Positions 1 through 13,100 are shown, numbered from the stretch's first letter. The stretch is 64,000 nt of DNA from Entoloma clypeatum (GCA_963565915.1 OY751493.1:1798001-1862000); one strand, 5' to 3'. Program-made: numbers and translations. Notes: generated from the sequence alone by a model not told the origin.

Positions 1-666
1 CATATTTTGCAGACTTGACAGTTGATTGTAATAGCTCATATTTGGGCCCGGTCTCGAAACGCTAACCCTTTGGAGCGCCGTCGGTTGCAGTGTCATCGTC
101 ACAGCTTTTGGCGTCCTCGCATACGACACATTTAGGCAGTCATGAGGCGCATGACATTGCTTAGAAAACATCCTTAACGATCTAGCTTAATGCATATCGT
201 ACATGCATCATCTGGTTATACAACCACCTTATGCCTAATATACTGTGATGTGCTGATTCTTGCGATCCAGAGCGAGAGAAATTATGTGTTTTTATTACAT
301 TTTGTAAACGGCGATGGAGGGGACCAGAATTGTTAGATAACACTGAAGATGAAAAGAGACCAATATAATACGACGTACTTGCAAACGCGTCAAACAGCAA
401 TGTATATTACAAGTCCAGAACTGAACGAAAGTACCATCGCGCCAAGGCGCATGGATCAAACAAGTCAGGAAAGTAAGTTGAGAAGCTGCGTCTTCAGCTC
501 CGTCAAGCCCCCAGATCATAAAGCGACCCAAAGAAAATCTCCCAACGCACACCATCTTCTAAAAACCGTACTAATGGATGGCATCGGAGAAGGTCTCCGA
601 GGCACACGCCCACCAGACATCACCATTTACGTTGGCTGCATCAAACTGGAGGCGGATGGCTTTAGT
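1..666. other. no gene recognised; downstream flank of the PPZ gene
   Basis: Short open frames occur on both strands (up to about 110 codons) but none has a recognisable protein motif, a codon pattern like the neighbours or a convincing set of splice sites. The stretch nearest 666 is probably the 3' untranslated region of the minus-strand phosphatase gene that ends at 667. A coding exon of a gene lying mostly outside the window cannot be excluded. Confidence 0.4.
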
Positions 667-2226
667 TTATGCGAATTGTATTGAGGATATGAAAGTCGAC
701 CTTTTCCGTTTGGCTTTGGTCATTTCCTTCCGTAATGCAGCCCCGTCTAGCGGTTTGAGGAGCTCGAAAGCGCAGAGTAAATCTTCGGAAACACTTTCAG
801 ACAAGGCATAGTCAGTGACGTCCCTGTCTGTCAAGAATGGCTCCTCCACCTCATGCATGCTCCATAATTGTCAAATTCTGTTGCAAGCATGAATTATCTT
901 CACAAAGGAACCACAATAGAGCCACTCACCGCCACAGTAATTGGGTGCACTAAAGACCGTGACCAGAGTTCTGTCATTCCAGAATTCATAACCATCCTCC
1001 ACAACCATGTGTGCCCGACATATTAGGTCCATATCATACCGGATCAGAAACTCGTTTATGATCGCCTTCCCAAAACAGAAACTGACACCACGCTCATTAT
1101 CTTCCCAGTCCAAGGCAGTATCGGATGGGTCGGACCACAATAGGTCGTTAAGGAGGCCGAAATCCGGGACGTCCGTAGGGCGTTGGATCCGTTTGATATC
1201 ATCCATGGAATGAAGGGAAGGGGAAAGGCCACCATGCACACAGAAAATTTTCGAGGCCACGATAGCAGCGATGGGAAGGCAGTTGAAGACGTCGATGAAA
1301 GTCTTCCACGTCTTGATGTTACACCGTCGTTTGCATTCATCATAGAACCCATACACTGTGTGGCTGACGTATAAGAACAGTCTTCATGTGTGACTAGCAT
1401 AATAGATACCTCTGGTGACGTTGGCGCATTCATGGTTCCCTCGTAACAGGAAAAAATTTTCGGGAAATTTAATCTTGTAGCAAAGGAGGAGAAGAATGGT
1501 TTCGAGGCTCTGCTTTCCTCTGTCGACATAATCACCGAGGAAGAGGTAATTGGCAGCCGGGGGGAAACCGCACATCTCAAAGAGTCGAATAAGGTCAGAG
1601 TACTGGCCGTGCACATCGCCTACTATCTTGACGGGTGGGGAAAGCTCGACAAGAGTGGGCTGACTGAGGAAGACCTCGCGGGCAGCCAAACAGATTGCAG
1701 TGATCTCTGCATTCTTGAGACACAGAGACTTGCTGACTTTGCCTGTGTAACCAACATCGAGGAGGCGTTGGATCATGTCGTCGACGTCGAGCGGCTTAAG
1801 TCTGTCTTTGGAGGCGCCATTTGCGACGGAGTCTGGATGTGGGCCGCTGCTGGTGGTGGATCCGGGGGTAAAGTGAGTGGCATTGGAGAGGATGGTCTGG
1901 GTGGCAGGGATATCGAGGGGGACCGGGGTGGGCCTGGGTGACACGAGTGGCGACGGGGGGGACGGGACGGAGGCGGCCAAATTGGGAGCTGGCTCGGTGG
2001 GGGGGCTTGCTGGCTTGGGGGGGTAGGGTGAGCCATATAAGCGAGAGGCTGGGGGGGAAGCGGGGGTGCTCTGAGGGTCGGATACGGTGATGGCAGGGGG
2101 CTGGTCGTGAGCGGAGCTGGGGGAGTGGTCGCGGGAGTGGTTGAGGGCGGGGTCGGGGGACGGAGAGCGGTCCTTGTCCTTGTCCCTCGGTGCTTTGCCC
2201 GGCTTCTTGGAAGGCTGCTGGCCCAT
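667..2226 (-). CDS. PPZ1: PPZ-type serine/threonine protein phosphatase (PP1-like)
   Basis: Metal-dependent PPP-family phosphatase. The catalytic part shows the metal-binding signatures GDVHGQ, GDYVDRG and RGNHE, then HGGLSP, a [12 protein letters not shown] segment ([12 protein letters not shown] in most PP1 enzymes) and SAPNYCG-EFDNYGA. It ends in a LLKPLDG tail, as in fungal Ppz enzymes. The N-terminal 150 or so residues are proline/serine rich. The chosen start gives MGQQPSKK, a good N-myristoylation context like that of yeast Ppz1. An in-frame ATG at 2400 would bury that glycine. Three introns are needed: about 1363-1419 after NVTR, about 876-930 inside NYCG/EFDNYGA, and a 56-nt one near 800-855 that restores ACMSVSEDLL. 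Ppz enzymes control potassium/sodium homeostasis and cell integrity in yeast; that role here is inferred. It lies tandem to, and downstream of, the S11 gene. Confidence 0.9.
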
Positions 2227-2443
2227 GGAGAGAGGAGAGTGGGGCCGGGACTTGGAGAGACGGGCGGCGAAGACGGAGAGGAGGGTGGGCGCCAGCTTTG
2301 AGATGGGCGGACGCGCGGGGGACGTGGAGGACGAGGATGGTGACACAAACACCACTCGGAGCATGATCGCCATCGTTGTTGCCCCTTGTTTGCCGAACAA
2401 ATATCACATAGTATTATGTACCAAGTAATACAACATAGTATCT

Positions 2444-3173
2444 TCAAAACTTTCCAAACGCTTTCGATGCCGCCTTGTTCTTCGCCACCCGCAGCACGTT
2501 GAACCGCACCGTTTTCGACAGAGGTCGGCATTGCCCTATGATGAGTCAGTGACAAAGCCACTCTGCATCACAGCCCTCAACATACCAACAGTCACCTGGT
2601 CTCCAACCTCAACACGGAATGCCGGCGACACATGCGCTGCCAAGTTTTTGTGTCTCTTCTCGTAACGGTCTAAGGGCTCCCGTTTGCTCCATAATCGTTT
2701 TCCTAGCCAATCATTCACGTACTATATTTCGGGATGTAGTGCAAATAGTCGCGTCGGATGATGATTGTACGGTTCATCTTCGTAGAAATGACCTTGCCCG
2801 TCAAGATACGTCCACGAATCGATATTTCGCCCGTGAAGGGGCATTTTTTGTCTATCCCCATGTTCGCTCGGATTATCGTTGATCTCATTGTTACGCACCA
2901 ATGTATGTGCCATTGATGGCTTCTGAAGGCGTCTTAAAACCAAGTCCGATGTCCTTGTACCACCGCCTCTCCTTGGTAGCAACTTTCTTGCCTGCATCCA
3001 TAGCACCGTAAATACCGGCGCTCGACTCGCAAATTCGGCAAGCACACGCACCGCGGACTTTGGCATCCTGGAAAATGTTTTGCTTTTGGAAAGCCTTTTC
3101 GACCTGTTTATTTTTTAATTACATTGTCTTCTCTGGCGGCAGTCACTCAAAAACGTACTTGATGGTCGGCCAT
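2444..3173 (-). CDS. RPS11: 40S ribosomal protein S11 (uS17), cytosolic
   Basis: Small-subunit ribosomal protein of the uS17 family. After joining six exons the protein reads [14 protein letters not shown], then [74 protein letters not shown] and [16 protein letters not shown], ending AFGKF. This is the full-length eukaryotic S11 pattern rather than the shorter mitochondrial or bacterial S17. Exon 1 encodes only MADHQ, a common arrangement in basidiomycete ribosomal protein genes. Five introns are supported because each restores the conserved frame, including one at [11 protein letters not shown] and one at GTYI/DKKCP. The start codon lies 224 bp from the divergent DNA ligase I start, so the two probably share a promoter region. 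Confidence 0.94.
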
Positions 3174-3378
3174 GGTGCTGATCTTGATGGACGTTGAGGG
3201 CGGCAATTCCGGGAATTCTTCTTTGATTTGGCTGGGGTCTGGGAAAGCCACACGGGCAGCAACTGTACAGTGCGCTTTCGGACAACGCCGAAGAATGTGC
3301 AGGAGTCTAAGCCATCCAAAATGGAAATTGTGAAACTAATCTCCCGAACAGGACGCGATGTTGAGCCATGTTTGGAGC

Positions 3379-3384
3379 ACGCGT
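3379..3384. promoter_or_regulatory. ACGCGT MluI cell-cycle box upstream of DNA ligase I
   Basis: The palindrome ACGCGT lies 13 bp before the ligase start codon. In budding and fission yeast this box binds MBF and drives G1/S transcription, and the yeast ligase gene CDC9 is a known target. The position next to an S-phase gene is suggestive. The hexamer also occurs a few times elsewhere in the window, and this copy could lie within the transcript. Confidence 0.45.
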
Positions 3385-3397
3385 TCTGCTGACGTGC

Positions 3398-6300
3398 ATG
3401 AGTCGTCAACAAACTCTTGGTTCGTATCTCTGGAATTCAGACCTTCTTTCACCGTTGATATCGCCATCTCAGGGAGATTCTTCGGCTACCCGTCAAGCAT
3501 GAAGGCGCCACTCACCCAATCAAGCCTCAAGGAGATGTGGGGAGGCAAGCGGAAACTTACCGACCTGAAGGTCGATGAGGCCCTCACCAATCACCTTGGT
3601 ACTGAGTACTTTTGTTGTTACAATCAAGTCAGTCCTGACAGTCTAAGATGCCGAAAATCTGCCTCAAGGTATCGTCTCTACGTAGGCCACCACTTCCTGA
3701 CGTGATTGATGACAGCTTTGGTAGAACACACGAGAGCCAAGAAGCGCAAGCTTGTTGTTCCTGAAGATGGCAATGAAGAGGAGGAGATCTGCGACTCTGA
3801 GAATGGTGTGTTATCATGACTATCGGAGAACACAGTTGTGTAAACGGCGGTCCAGAGCCAAGAAGAGCGTCGCCTCTTCCCAAGTCGCCCGCTCGGCCGA
3901 AGGGCAAAGAAAAGGCGAAAGACTTGCATGAAACAAGGTCTTCGTCACCTGTTCACCATGCTGAAGTCGTTCATGATGCAGAGGCTGCTGACGTGGGTGA
4001 AGAACTACACGAGGATGAAGCTGAAGATGATATATGCGCGGACAAGACAATCGCATCAAAGAGGTCGGTCTCATCCATTACTTTGTTATCCCTCTATGAG
4101 TATCTAACGTACCGGAGCAGTGCCGAAGCAGCGTTATCGAAACGAAGTGAAGTTGATGTGAAAGGGGGTTGGAAAATTGGCGCTCCGTTTGTCCCCAGTC
4201 CTTGGAGGTCTTTCCCCTCACTCACCGCCACCCTCTTCATAGTGTTCCATATGCCGCGCTGGCCAGGACATTTGCACATATCGAGTCGACTACGAAAAGG
4301 CTGGAAAAAAACGCCTTTTTGACGTCATTTTTCCTTTTGGTGATTCAACGGAGCGCGGAAACGGAATTCAAGTCTCTTCTCCAAGCAGTATACCTTTGTA
4401 TAAACCGAGTGAGCAGCTCCATACACACCTTTTCCATCACTCATCTCAACCCCAGTTGAGTCCAGACTACCTCGGTATCGAGTTAGGTATCGGGGAAAGC
4501 CTGTTGATCAAGGCCATTGGGGAATCTACCGGGAGAAGTTTGGCTCTTGTGAAAGCCGACCTTAAGAGGGAAGGTGATCTGGGACTTGTTGCAATGGTGA
4601 ATCCTCATTTGCTACAACGAAGCCGGAAAGGCTGAATATCTTCGAGAATTCTAAAAACAGCCAAAAGACTCTTCTGAAGCCTAAACCCTTAACAATCCCC
4701 GTTGTGTTCCAAAATTTGAAAGAGATCGCTCTTACATCAGGAAACTCGGTGCGTCGTTTTTCATTAGAAATCACTCTCGATCATTCTCACCATTGTCTAC
4801 AGTCCCAAGCGAAAAAGGTTTCCATTATCACAAAATTACTTGCAGCTTGTCAGGATTTTGAAGCCAAGTATATTGTGAGAAGTTTGGAGGGAAAGCTTCG
4901 CATTGGAAACGCGGAACGGTCGGTGCTAGTCGCTGTTGCACACGCTGTTGTCCTGGCTGAGCGAGAGCGAGGTTTGTCTGAGAATGATGGGCTTCTCCGT
5001 CTCCGCTAATCCAGTGTCATGTCTAGTGGGAAAGAAATGGACCCAAGAAAAACTTGCCAATCGGCTCGAAGAAGCTTCCGAAACTTTGAAAGCAGTTTAC
5101 AGGTTCAAGCGTTTATTTCTATCCGATTTAGCTCATCTTACTTCCACCAAGTGAACTCCCCTCATATGATGAGGTCATCCCTGCTCTGCTCAAATATGGC
5201 ATTGATGGCATTCGGAAGCATTGCAAATTAACCCCCGGGGTGCCACTGAAACCCATGTTGGCCAAACCAACCAAAGCCATTGGCGAGGTTCTCGATCGGT
5301 TCGAAAACAAACGCTTCACTTGTGAATACAAGTATGATGGGGAACGTGCCCAGGTTGGTAAAACCATAGGCCAGTTTGCCCTCTTGGATAATGAACCCTC
5401 TACTTCAGGTTCACAAAATGCCAGATGGCAAGGTGGCGGTTTTCAGCCGGAACTCGGAGGATATGAGCAACAAATACCCCGACTTAGTTGAGCAACTTCC
5501 GAAAGTCAGTGCTTCAAAAGAGTCACTGCCTCTTGTTCGACTTGCTGAAAACGACTCAGTGCATTAAAGAATCAACTAGGTCTTTCGTTTTGGACGCAGA
5601 AGCTGTAGCGATCGACCGAGCAACCGGAAAGCTTATGCCCTTCCAAGAACTAAGTCGGAGAAAGCGCAAGGACGTGAGGGTAGAAGAAATTCAAGTCCGC
5701 GTTTGCCTCTTCACCTTTGACCTCCTATACCTCAACGGGGAGGTAAGTTTATGAGAGCTTACATATTCAGGGGCTTGTTAACTTGGCTTTTCAGCCGCTC
5801 CTGCAGTGTCCTCTAGATGAACGCCGTAAATTATTACGAGAACATTTCACTGTTGTTCCAGGGGAGTTCGACTTTGCAAGGTCGTCCGATTGCGAAACGA
5901 CAGAAGAGATTCAGATATTTTTAGAAGACAGCGTGAAAGACGGTTGTGAGGGCCTCATGGTCAAAATGTTAGATAGCGATGCAAGCTTTTATGAGCCCAG
6001 TCGAAGAAGTGTCAATTGGCTTAAGGTAAGGTTCAGGATACTGCCTCATCTGGATATTTGATGTACCTTCTCCATGATCAGTTGAAAAAGGACTATCTCG
6101 CTGGTGTTGGTGATTCCCTTGACTTGGTCGTCGTGGGCGGATATTACGGAAAAGGCAAACGAACAAATGTCTACGGGGCGTTCCTCCTTGCTTGTTACGA
6201 CAGCGACTCCGAGGAATACCAAACCATTTGCAAGATTGGGACTGGTTTCAGCGAGGAAGTGCTTCAATCCCATTACGACACGCTAAGGCCCCTGGAGCTA

Positions 6301-6708
6301 GCCAAACTTCGCCCTGATATCAAGGCGGGCGGCGCAAGACCCGATGTCTGGTTTGAACCGCAGGTTGTCTGGGAAGTCCTGACGGCCGACCTGAGCTTGA
6401 GCCCTGTGTACACTGCCGCCCAAGGACTGGTATGTGTCCTCGTCGTCAACCGCAGATATCCTCAATTAAAAGTAATAATGGTCACAAGGTCGACGACAGA
6501 GGTGTCTCACTCCGCTTCCCCCGTTTCATCCGTATCCGGGACGACAAGGCGGCTGATGATGCTACTGGACCTGAGCAGGTATACCTCATCTTAGATTGGT
6601 TATATTGGAATGTGACGCGCCCAGATTGCAGAAATGTACCAACGCCAAGTCCTGTCCCAGAACGGCGGGAAGAACAAGAAAGGTGGTGAGGACGATGGAT
6701 TTTGGTGA
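3398..6708 (+). CDS. CDC9: DNA ligase I (ATP-dependent, replicative)
   Basis: Joins Okazaki fragments and seals repair nicks in the nucleus. The nucleotidyltransferase lysine motif is in [11 protein letters not shown] (about 5318-5350). It is followed by [34 protein letters not shown] and WLKLKKDYL, and by the OB-fold end [15 protein letters not shown]. The N-terminal DNA-binding domain is recognised by [41 protein letters not shown] and [13 protein letters not shown]. About fifteen exons are needed. The first is only 22 nt (3398-3419); its 53-nt intron (3420-3472) brings together MSRQQTLG and RFFG, making a canonical PCNA-interaction box QQTLGRFF. A second similar motif, QSSLKEMW, follows within 20 residues. 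KKRKL is a likely nuclear localisation signal. The extreme C-terminus is [11 protein letters not shown]. It is divergent from the S11 gene. Confidence 0.95.
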
Positions 6709-6748
6709 AACCCATTTGTATTATGATTATCTAGAATGTCTCCGCTAT

Positions 6749-7372
6749 CTAATGTTCAGCTGCCTTGTTTGCTGCGCTCCGCGTAGCTTTGACAGCCTCG
6801 GCCACCTTGCCTTGAGCAACTGGCTTGCTCAAATCCAGCTTCATCTCTCGTCCCCCATTATACCAGTAGTTTACGAAACGCGCCTCTTGAATGGATTGCG
6901 CGGTCGCGTTGGTCATATGGCAGGCAAACAACAAATAGTTGCGCGGTTGTACGCGCCAAGCTGAATATACGTCGCGTTAGAATATCATGATCATTGAAAG
7001 GAAAACCTTCCACAGACCAAAGCGCATGAAGACAAATCTATACGAACCCAATTATGGTTTCGAAAATTTGGTGTGGGGAGAGTTGTCAGACTCACGAATA
7101 GCATGCCAGTGCGGTGGTCATTGTCCCAGAGATCAGTTCCTCGTCCTTGCGGAGGTCCGAAAGGGCGGCAAGAGGAAGCCCCCAGTTAGCTACCTGAGGC
7201 GAAGGATTAGATTGAGTGGGAAGTGTCACCAGAGAGTGGCACGCACTGGTCCCCAAAAGTGGGTGCCTATAAAAGACTAATGAGCTCTGTAACGTCCACA
7301 TGAGATGGAATTACTAAAGAAGTAATCGCGGGCTGCCGGAGAACGCAACCATGTAAAAAATGTAGAGGCCAT
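6749..7372 (-). CDS. MPC1: mitochondrial pyruvate carrier subunit 1
   Basis: Small inner-membrane protein that, with an MPC2-type partner, imports pyruvate into the mitochondrial matrix. The spliced product starts [18 protein letters not shown] and contains the family core [38 protein letters not shown], a short membrane segment [20 protein letters not shown] and then [18 protein letters not shown]. It closes with a basic, alanine-rich tail ending NKAAEH, about 140 residues in total, slightly longer than yeast Mpc1. Four introns restore the frame, at YFFS, WGP/VANW, ACYS/FVF and MRF/AWRV. The penultimate exon is short, about 28 nt. It is divergent from the unknown gene at 7541, with 168 bp between start codons. 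Confidence 0.92.
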
Positions 7373-7540
7373 GATGTTGAAGGACCAAGGTTCAACGAAT
7401 CAACCGACGATGGCCGATTTTGTGGGATCACGTGGATCATTTACTTGACGTGCCGCGCTTCGTCCGCGACGACGACAACGACGAGAGGGCTGGGTTAGAC
7501 AAGTCCGCTCGTCATCGTCAGCACCAATTGCGACTTCATC

Positions 7541-8854
7541 ATGCAACCGTACGGGAACTACCCTTACTATGCTCAGCCTCTGTACCACCCACAGTATGGC
7601 ATGCACCCCCCACCACCTAATGGCTATCCGTACCACTACATGGAGAACAGAGACCCGTCGTTTGTCCCTCCTACACCATCCGGTGCAACTGCGCAGCCAA
7701 AGTTGCATCATAGGAATACCTCCACACCGGCTGCCTCAAAAAATGTACCTCTCAAATCAGCCATGAAAAAGCCTGCTGCAGCCGCTCAACCTTTGACCCG
7801 CCAAGCGACTTACCCCGCCTATTATCCCCAAATGCATAGGTCCCAAATGTACAATCCGCGCGCAGTTGCTCCTGTTCCGACAGACCACCTTGAGTTTCGA
7901 CCCCGTTCGTCCACTCCTCTCATTCTATCACGATCACTCGGGAATTATCGTGATCTCATTAGTGCACATGTTCATGATATTCATTGGGAACAACGAGTTA
8001 CGGCTGGAAAATATAATGAAGCCTGCCATGGACGAACTGAGAACAGCCGTGTTGCCCATGTGGCCCGACGGTATCGAATCCGATTCACAGCATGGCCACG
8101 ACTGGACTGTAAGATTCAGAAACAACCCATGGTCACTACAGGGTCCGCATAGTGCGAAGTGAGCTGACTGATGCTGACCGCCTGCTTACGATTGGCATTA
8201 ACAGAATTGCAGAGCTCGCGACATTATCGTCCAATTATTTACTCTATTTGCTCGCCGAGTGCGTCTGACCTCACCTTCCTTCGGCAGTATTGTGACATAT
8301 CTCCACAGGGATTCACTTTCCTGACTTCCATGAACACAGGCAATCCGGTTCGTAGTCATCGTTGATATACAGGAAAATCAAGCTTCTTTAATAATATATC
8401 AGCCACCGCGCCTCATATTCGAAGTAACCTCCGCCGATACGACCTCACAGTTCTTCCTTGCATATTTCTCTCAAGGTGGCCGGCGCCTAACCCTTATCAA
8501 ACCACCAATTGTCATCGATCATACTTTGGGAACACAACTCAAAGCTGTCTTGCCAAGAAAGGTGGATGAAGAGGCAATGGGTGATCTCCGTATTTTCGAA
8601 ATCAAGAAGAAAAGCGGCCTCGGAGGTTAGCACAACCGACTCAACGCTTGTGGTTTAGACTCATTATAACTTGGTAATTAGCGGCCGAAGTGGAACACGC
8701 ATTCTTTTTGATGCATGTCTTAAAGATTCTCAGCGAGCTTGGTTTCAACCTCCTCGCGACTGTGCCATTGGGACGCCGAGGACCTCTTGGCGTGCGTTCC
8801 GGGAGAGAAATGCTCGTCTTTCGGGGGACTGATCAGCCAAGTTCTGCAACCTAA
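7541..8854 (+). CDS. conserved fungal protein of unknown function
   Basis: I do not recognise a named family. The first exon encodes a proline/tyrosine/asparagine-rich, probably disordered head (MQPYGNYPYYAQPLYHPQYG and on). Splicing at about 7905-7961 continues into an apparently folded part: HMFMIFIGNNELRLENIMKP, VLPMWPDGIE, DWTVRFRNNPW, ARDIIVQLFTLFARRGFTFL, PPRLIFEVTSADTTSQFFLA, and an end reading EVEHAFFLMHVLKILSELGF followed by LLATVPLGRRGPLG. Four later introns (for example 8159-8212 and one before AAEVEHAFF) all keep the frame, which argues for a real gene of roughly 370 residues. From memory, similar proteins occur widely in Agaricomycetes as hypothetical proteins. It could be a lipid- or RNA-binding fold, but nothing seen proves either. 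Confidence 0.75.
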
Positions 8855-9056
8855 GAACATCCTTTTCTCAATGACTTGCCTTCGCCGATGACATGGAAAA
8901 TACTCGGCTCATTGCGAGCTATTACTATACCCTGCTCGGGCTTTGAGCCATTGCCAGAACATTATTATCCAAGATGAAAACATCGTATATACTCATAACA
9001 GATCGAAGACATCAGACACGTAACTTGAATGCCTAGAACAACCTGTCCTGAGCCCT

Positions 9057-9961
<905 letters not shown>

Positions 9962-10189
9962 ATTCTGGGTGGGCAGATGCAGGAAAGACTTTGATAGTTG
10001 GGAAACAGGAGGTCTTCCTTGACGGAACTGTGGTTGGGACTGGGTCAGTATTCCGCGGTTTATTATGGGCGAAAGTCGTGATGTGATCATCGTGGCGGTG
10101 CTTACTAATAATTCACTGGCCGGTTCGGTTTACCCGCTCGGTTTTGATCGGCTTTCCTCCGCTACTAACACATTTTTTTCTACAAACTA

Positions 10190-13100
10190 TTACACGACCG
10201 ATATAATCAGCGAGCCATACGCGTCCATTTGTTTCAGGCGCAGTAAATCTTTGGTAGCAAGCACTGCAGATTCGTCCAGTTTGTTAGCATTCCCGATCAC
10301 CAGCAGCGCTCAACCTACCAAGACAATGATAGAGAGCAGAAGCAGCGACGTGCCGCGTACTTGTTGATCGGGGAACAACGACCTCGAATGTCAGAGGAAT
10401 CATCGACGATGGAAGGGAATGAGACTGCATTTTCACATATCTAAAAAGACAGGTTCAGTATAGGCCGTCGATCTATGGTTTTCACGAGGCCCTACTCCAG
10501 AAAGTTGAAGGAGTTTCTTTCGAGGCTGGTAAAGTTCACGTCTGATCGTTGCGATTCTAACGTCGCGGAATGATCCTGAGTTTCCACTTTGAGACATGAG
10601 TGATTGATGACAAACATAGAATTTTCCAGACTCATACCATGGAAGCGAAAGTCTTCTCCGATTGCCTGAGAATCCTGCATCGTCACAGAAGCTGGTGAAT
10701 AGCCTCGGCCCCCAACCACACTCTCCAACTGACTGGGACCAACGGAGCTACGCCTTTCGTTCTGAGAACTCCCTCGCAATCGGACTTCAGCCAAATCGAC
10801 AGCCATATCATGGCTTTCAGGCATGCCAAATGCCCCGCTTGTTGAACTCCCGCCTGCATGATCCCACGGAAATAAAGAACTTTTTTGCGATCCGACTACA
10901 GGCTCCTGTATCCCAAGCTCCAGATTGACATCGCCAAAAGCAGAAGGCGGCTTTGAATCTACCCGCCGTCCTTGTCCAGGTTCCTGTAACATTTACAAGA
11001 TTATGCTCAAGATATGAATGCTTGCTCAAGGTACCTCAGAAGAACGGAAGAGGCCGAAATTGTACAAATTCGGATCTGCAAGGTTTGAGCGTTTGTGTCG
11101 AGTAATATCAGTCGTCGACGCTACAGACCTTCATTTCCCATTGCTATTCCGTCATCCATGACTGTATCAGACTGGTGATCGTGTAGGTATACTTCTTCCA
11201 CGTCCTGTCCTGCAAAAGGAATTTTCTCGAGAACGTCATCAGATTTCCGACGTTTCCTAGGTGGCTCCTCTGGTTATCCAGTACATCATGATACTCCAAC
11301 ACAGATTGATCGAGAGGGTTACCGTGATCTTTGACAGCCGTGCCATATCTCGCGTCAACTTGAATTTTGAAGTTTTCTTTCCAAAAGTTGACCAAGGTCG
11401 GTGCATGAACTCAAAGTTTGAACAAAGGGTAAGCAGAACATTATGCATAAGAGATATATCATTTACTGCAATTTGGAACGCCCCAGATCATTTGTAGCAT
11501 GATTTGACTGCGGTTCTTCTCTAATATCTTGTTACCAATTCCGCGTCTTAGCAAGTCTTGGTCTTGAAGATACCGGGCTCGAGCAAGCTTCGCAAGCCAA
11601 TCAATGTCTGATTTGGGTCTTCCCCATGGCGTAGTCATGAATCATCGTACCTTTAGTTCATCATCGGTCAGTTCGGTACGAGTATCTAAAAGTAAGCGTG
11701 TTCTTTTAAGGCTCTTTGGGCCAAAGTCAGGATTGGGCTGGTTGTTGACGGCTTTAACATCCGGGGAATGGGTCTGCTGAGCGAATTCATCTTGCGATAG
11801 AAGCATGCGGGAAAATGAAGTGGCAGGACTGAGTTCGCGTGCCTCGAAAACACAGGGGTATTCAGTTGTAGGACGTTCTAAGGAAAAAGCAAATTGAGAT
11901 GTAGCCAATCCGCTATGCATCTTTACCTTCGTCAGGATGCAGGGAAGCGTGACCATCGACGTAAATCTGATCATTAGATATAGGTGATTGATCCTGGAAA
12001 ACAAAGTCCAGAAGCGAGTGCATATCAGCATCTTCATGTTCTACCGCCGTAGGACTGGAAAAAATGAACATGGTTTTCTGAAACTGGGATAGGGAGAGAC
12101 ATACCGTTGTTTGTTTCTGGAGGGTGTCTCCACCCACCCAAGCTCTTTGGCTAATTCATCGGCTAGACCATCAATATCCAACCCATCCGAGGGCAGCGCA
12201 AAGAGATCATCGATGTCGTTGAATCCGAGATTAACATCGCCTTGTGAGGACGAGGCACTGGGGTTATCATGACTGCCCTGATACGATATATCGAAGGAGG
12301 CAGAGAGTAGATGATCATAGTGCTCGGTAAGAGTATAATTATCTGCGCGGAATTTTTCGGGGGCTCGGGCTCTGGAATCGTTTTTCTTCTTTCTCAACGT
12401 TGGTTCCGCATCGAAGTCACGGTTATCACGAACGCCTGCCAGGAGGATGTCTGCTTGAGTGATCGTGAATGAGGACTCAAGTCTCGCAAACGAATTTTAT
12501 ACCGCCAATGTTTAAATAGGCATCCCAGTCCTTTCGTCCAATTAGCAAGGCATTCGCCATCAACTGAGCTAAGACTTGACATACGGCAACAAGGGCATCG
12601 AAATCCACGGCCACGGCTACCTTTGGGTCAGTCGACAGAGTCACCGCCGAAGGCCTAGGTGGGATGTGGTCGGAGTTGTGTGGGAGCAGAGAATAATGCT
12701 TACCGGACAGAGGGTTGCGCCATTTGAAGCTGCGTGTCGACGGATATAGAAGTCTTCATGTCCTGGACCACCTTCTTCAGGGAGGTAAAGCAAGCCGTAA
12801 CATCTGTCAGGAAGATGTCTTGTTTGACTGGGAGCAGTCAGCCTGGTGATGTACTCAGACTTGACGTCGAGCATCACGGGATGATACCTTTGTATACACT
12901 ATGAGGCACAGTAGGTGAGTGCAGAATATCCTCCTTAATAATGTTGCTTACCGGGCAGCGCCAACTAGGAGATTGCTCGATAACCTCAAGGCCAGAGGTT
13001 CAGACGGCTTGGAGATCAAGTCGCAAAGTTGAGATATATCAGCAGTAAGAATTGAACGTTTTGGGAGTTTCTTGAATGCGGCTGTAGATCCCAAGGTCGC

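Noticed and set aside
349..811. Plus-strand frames of 111 and 77 codons near the left edge
   Set aside because: No motif, no splice logic, and the second overlaps the last PPZ exon in antisense.
1773..2561. Proline/serine-rich minus-strand frames of 262 and 203 codons over the PPZ N-terminus
   Set aside because: They are other frames of the same GC-rich low-complexity exon; the myristoylated PPZ frame continues into the conserved catalytic domain and they do not.
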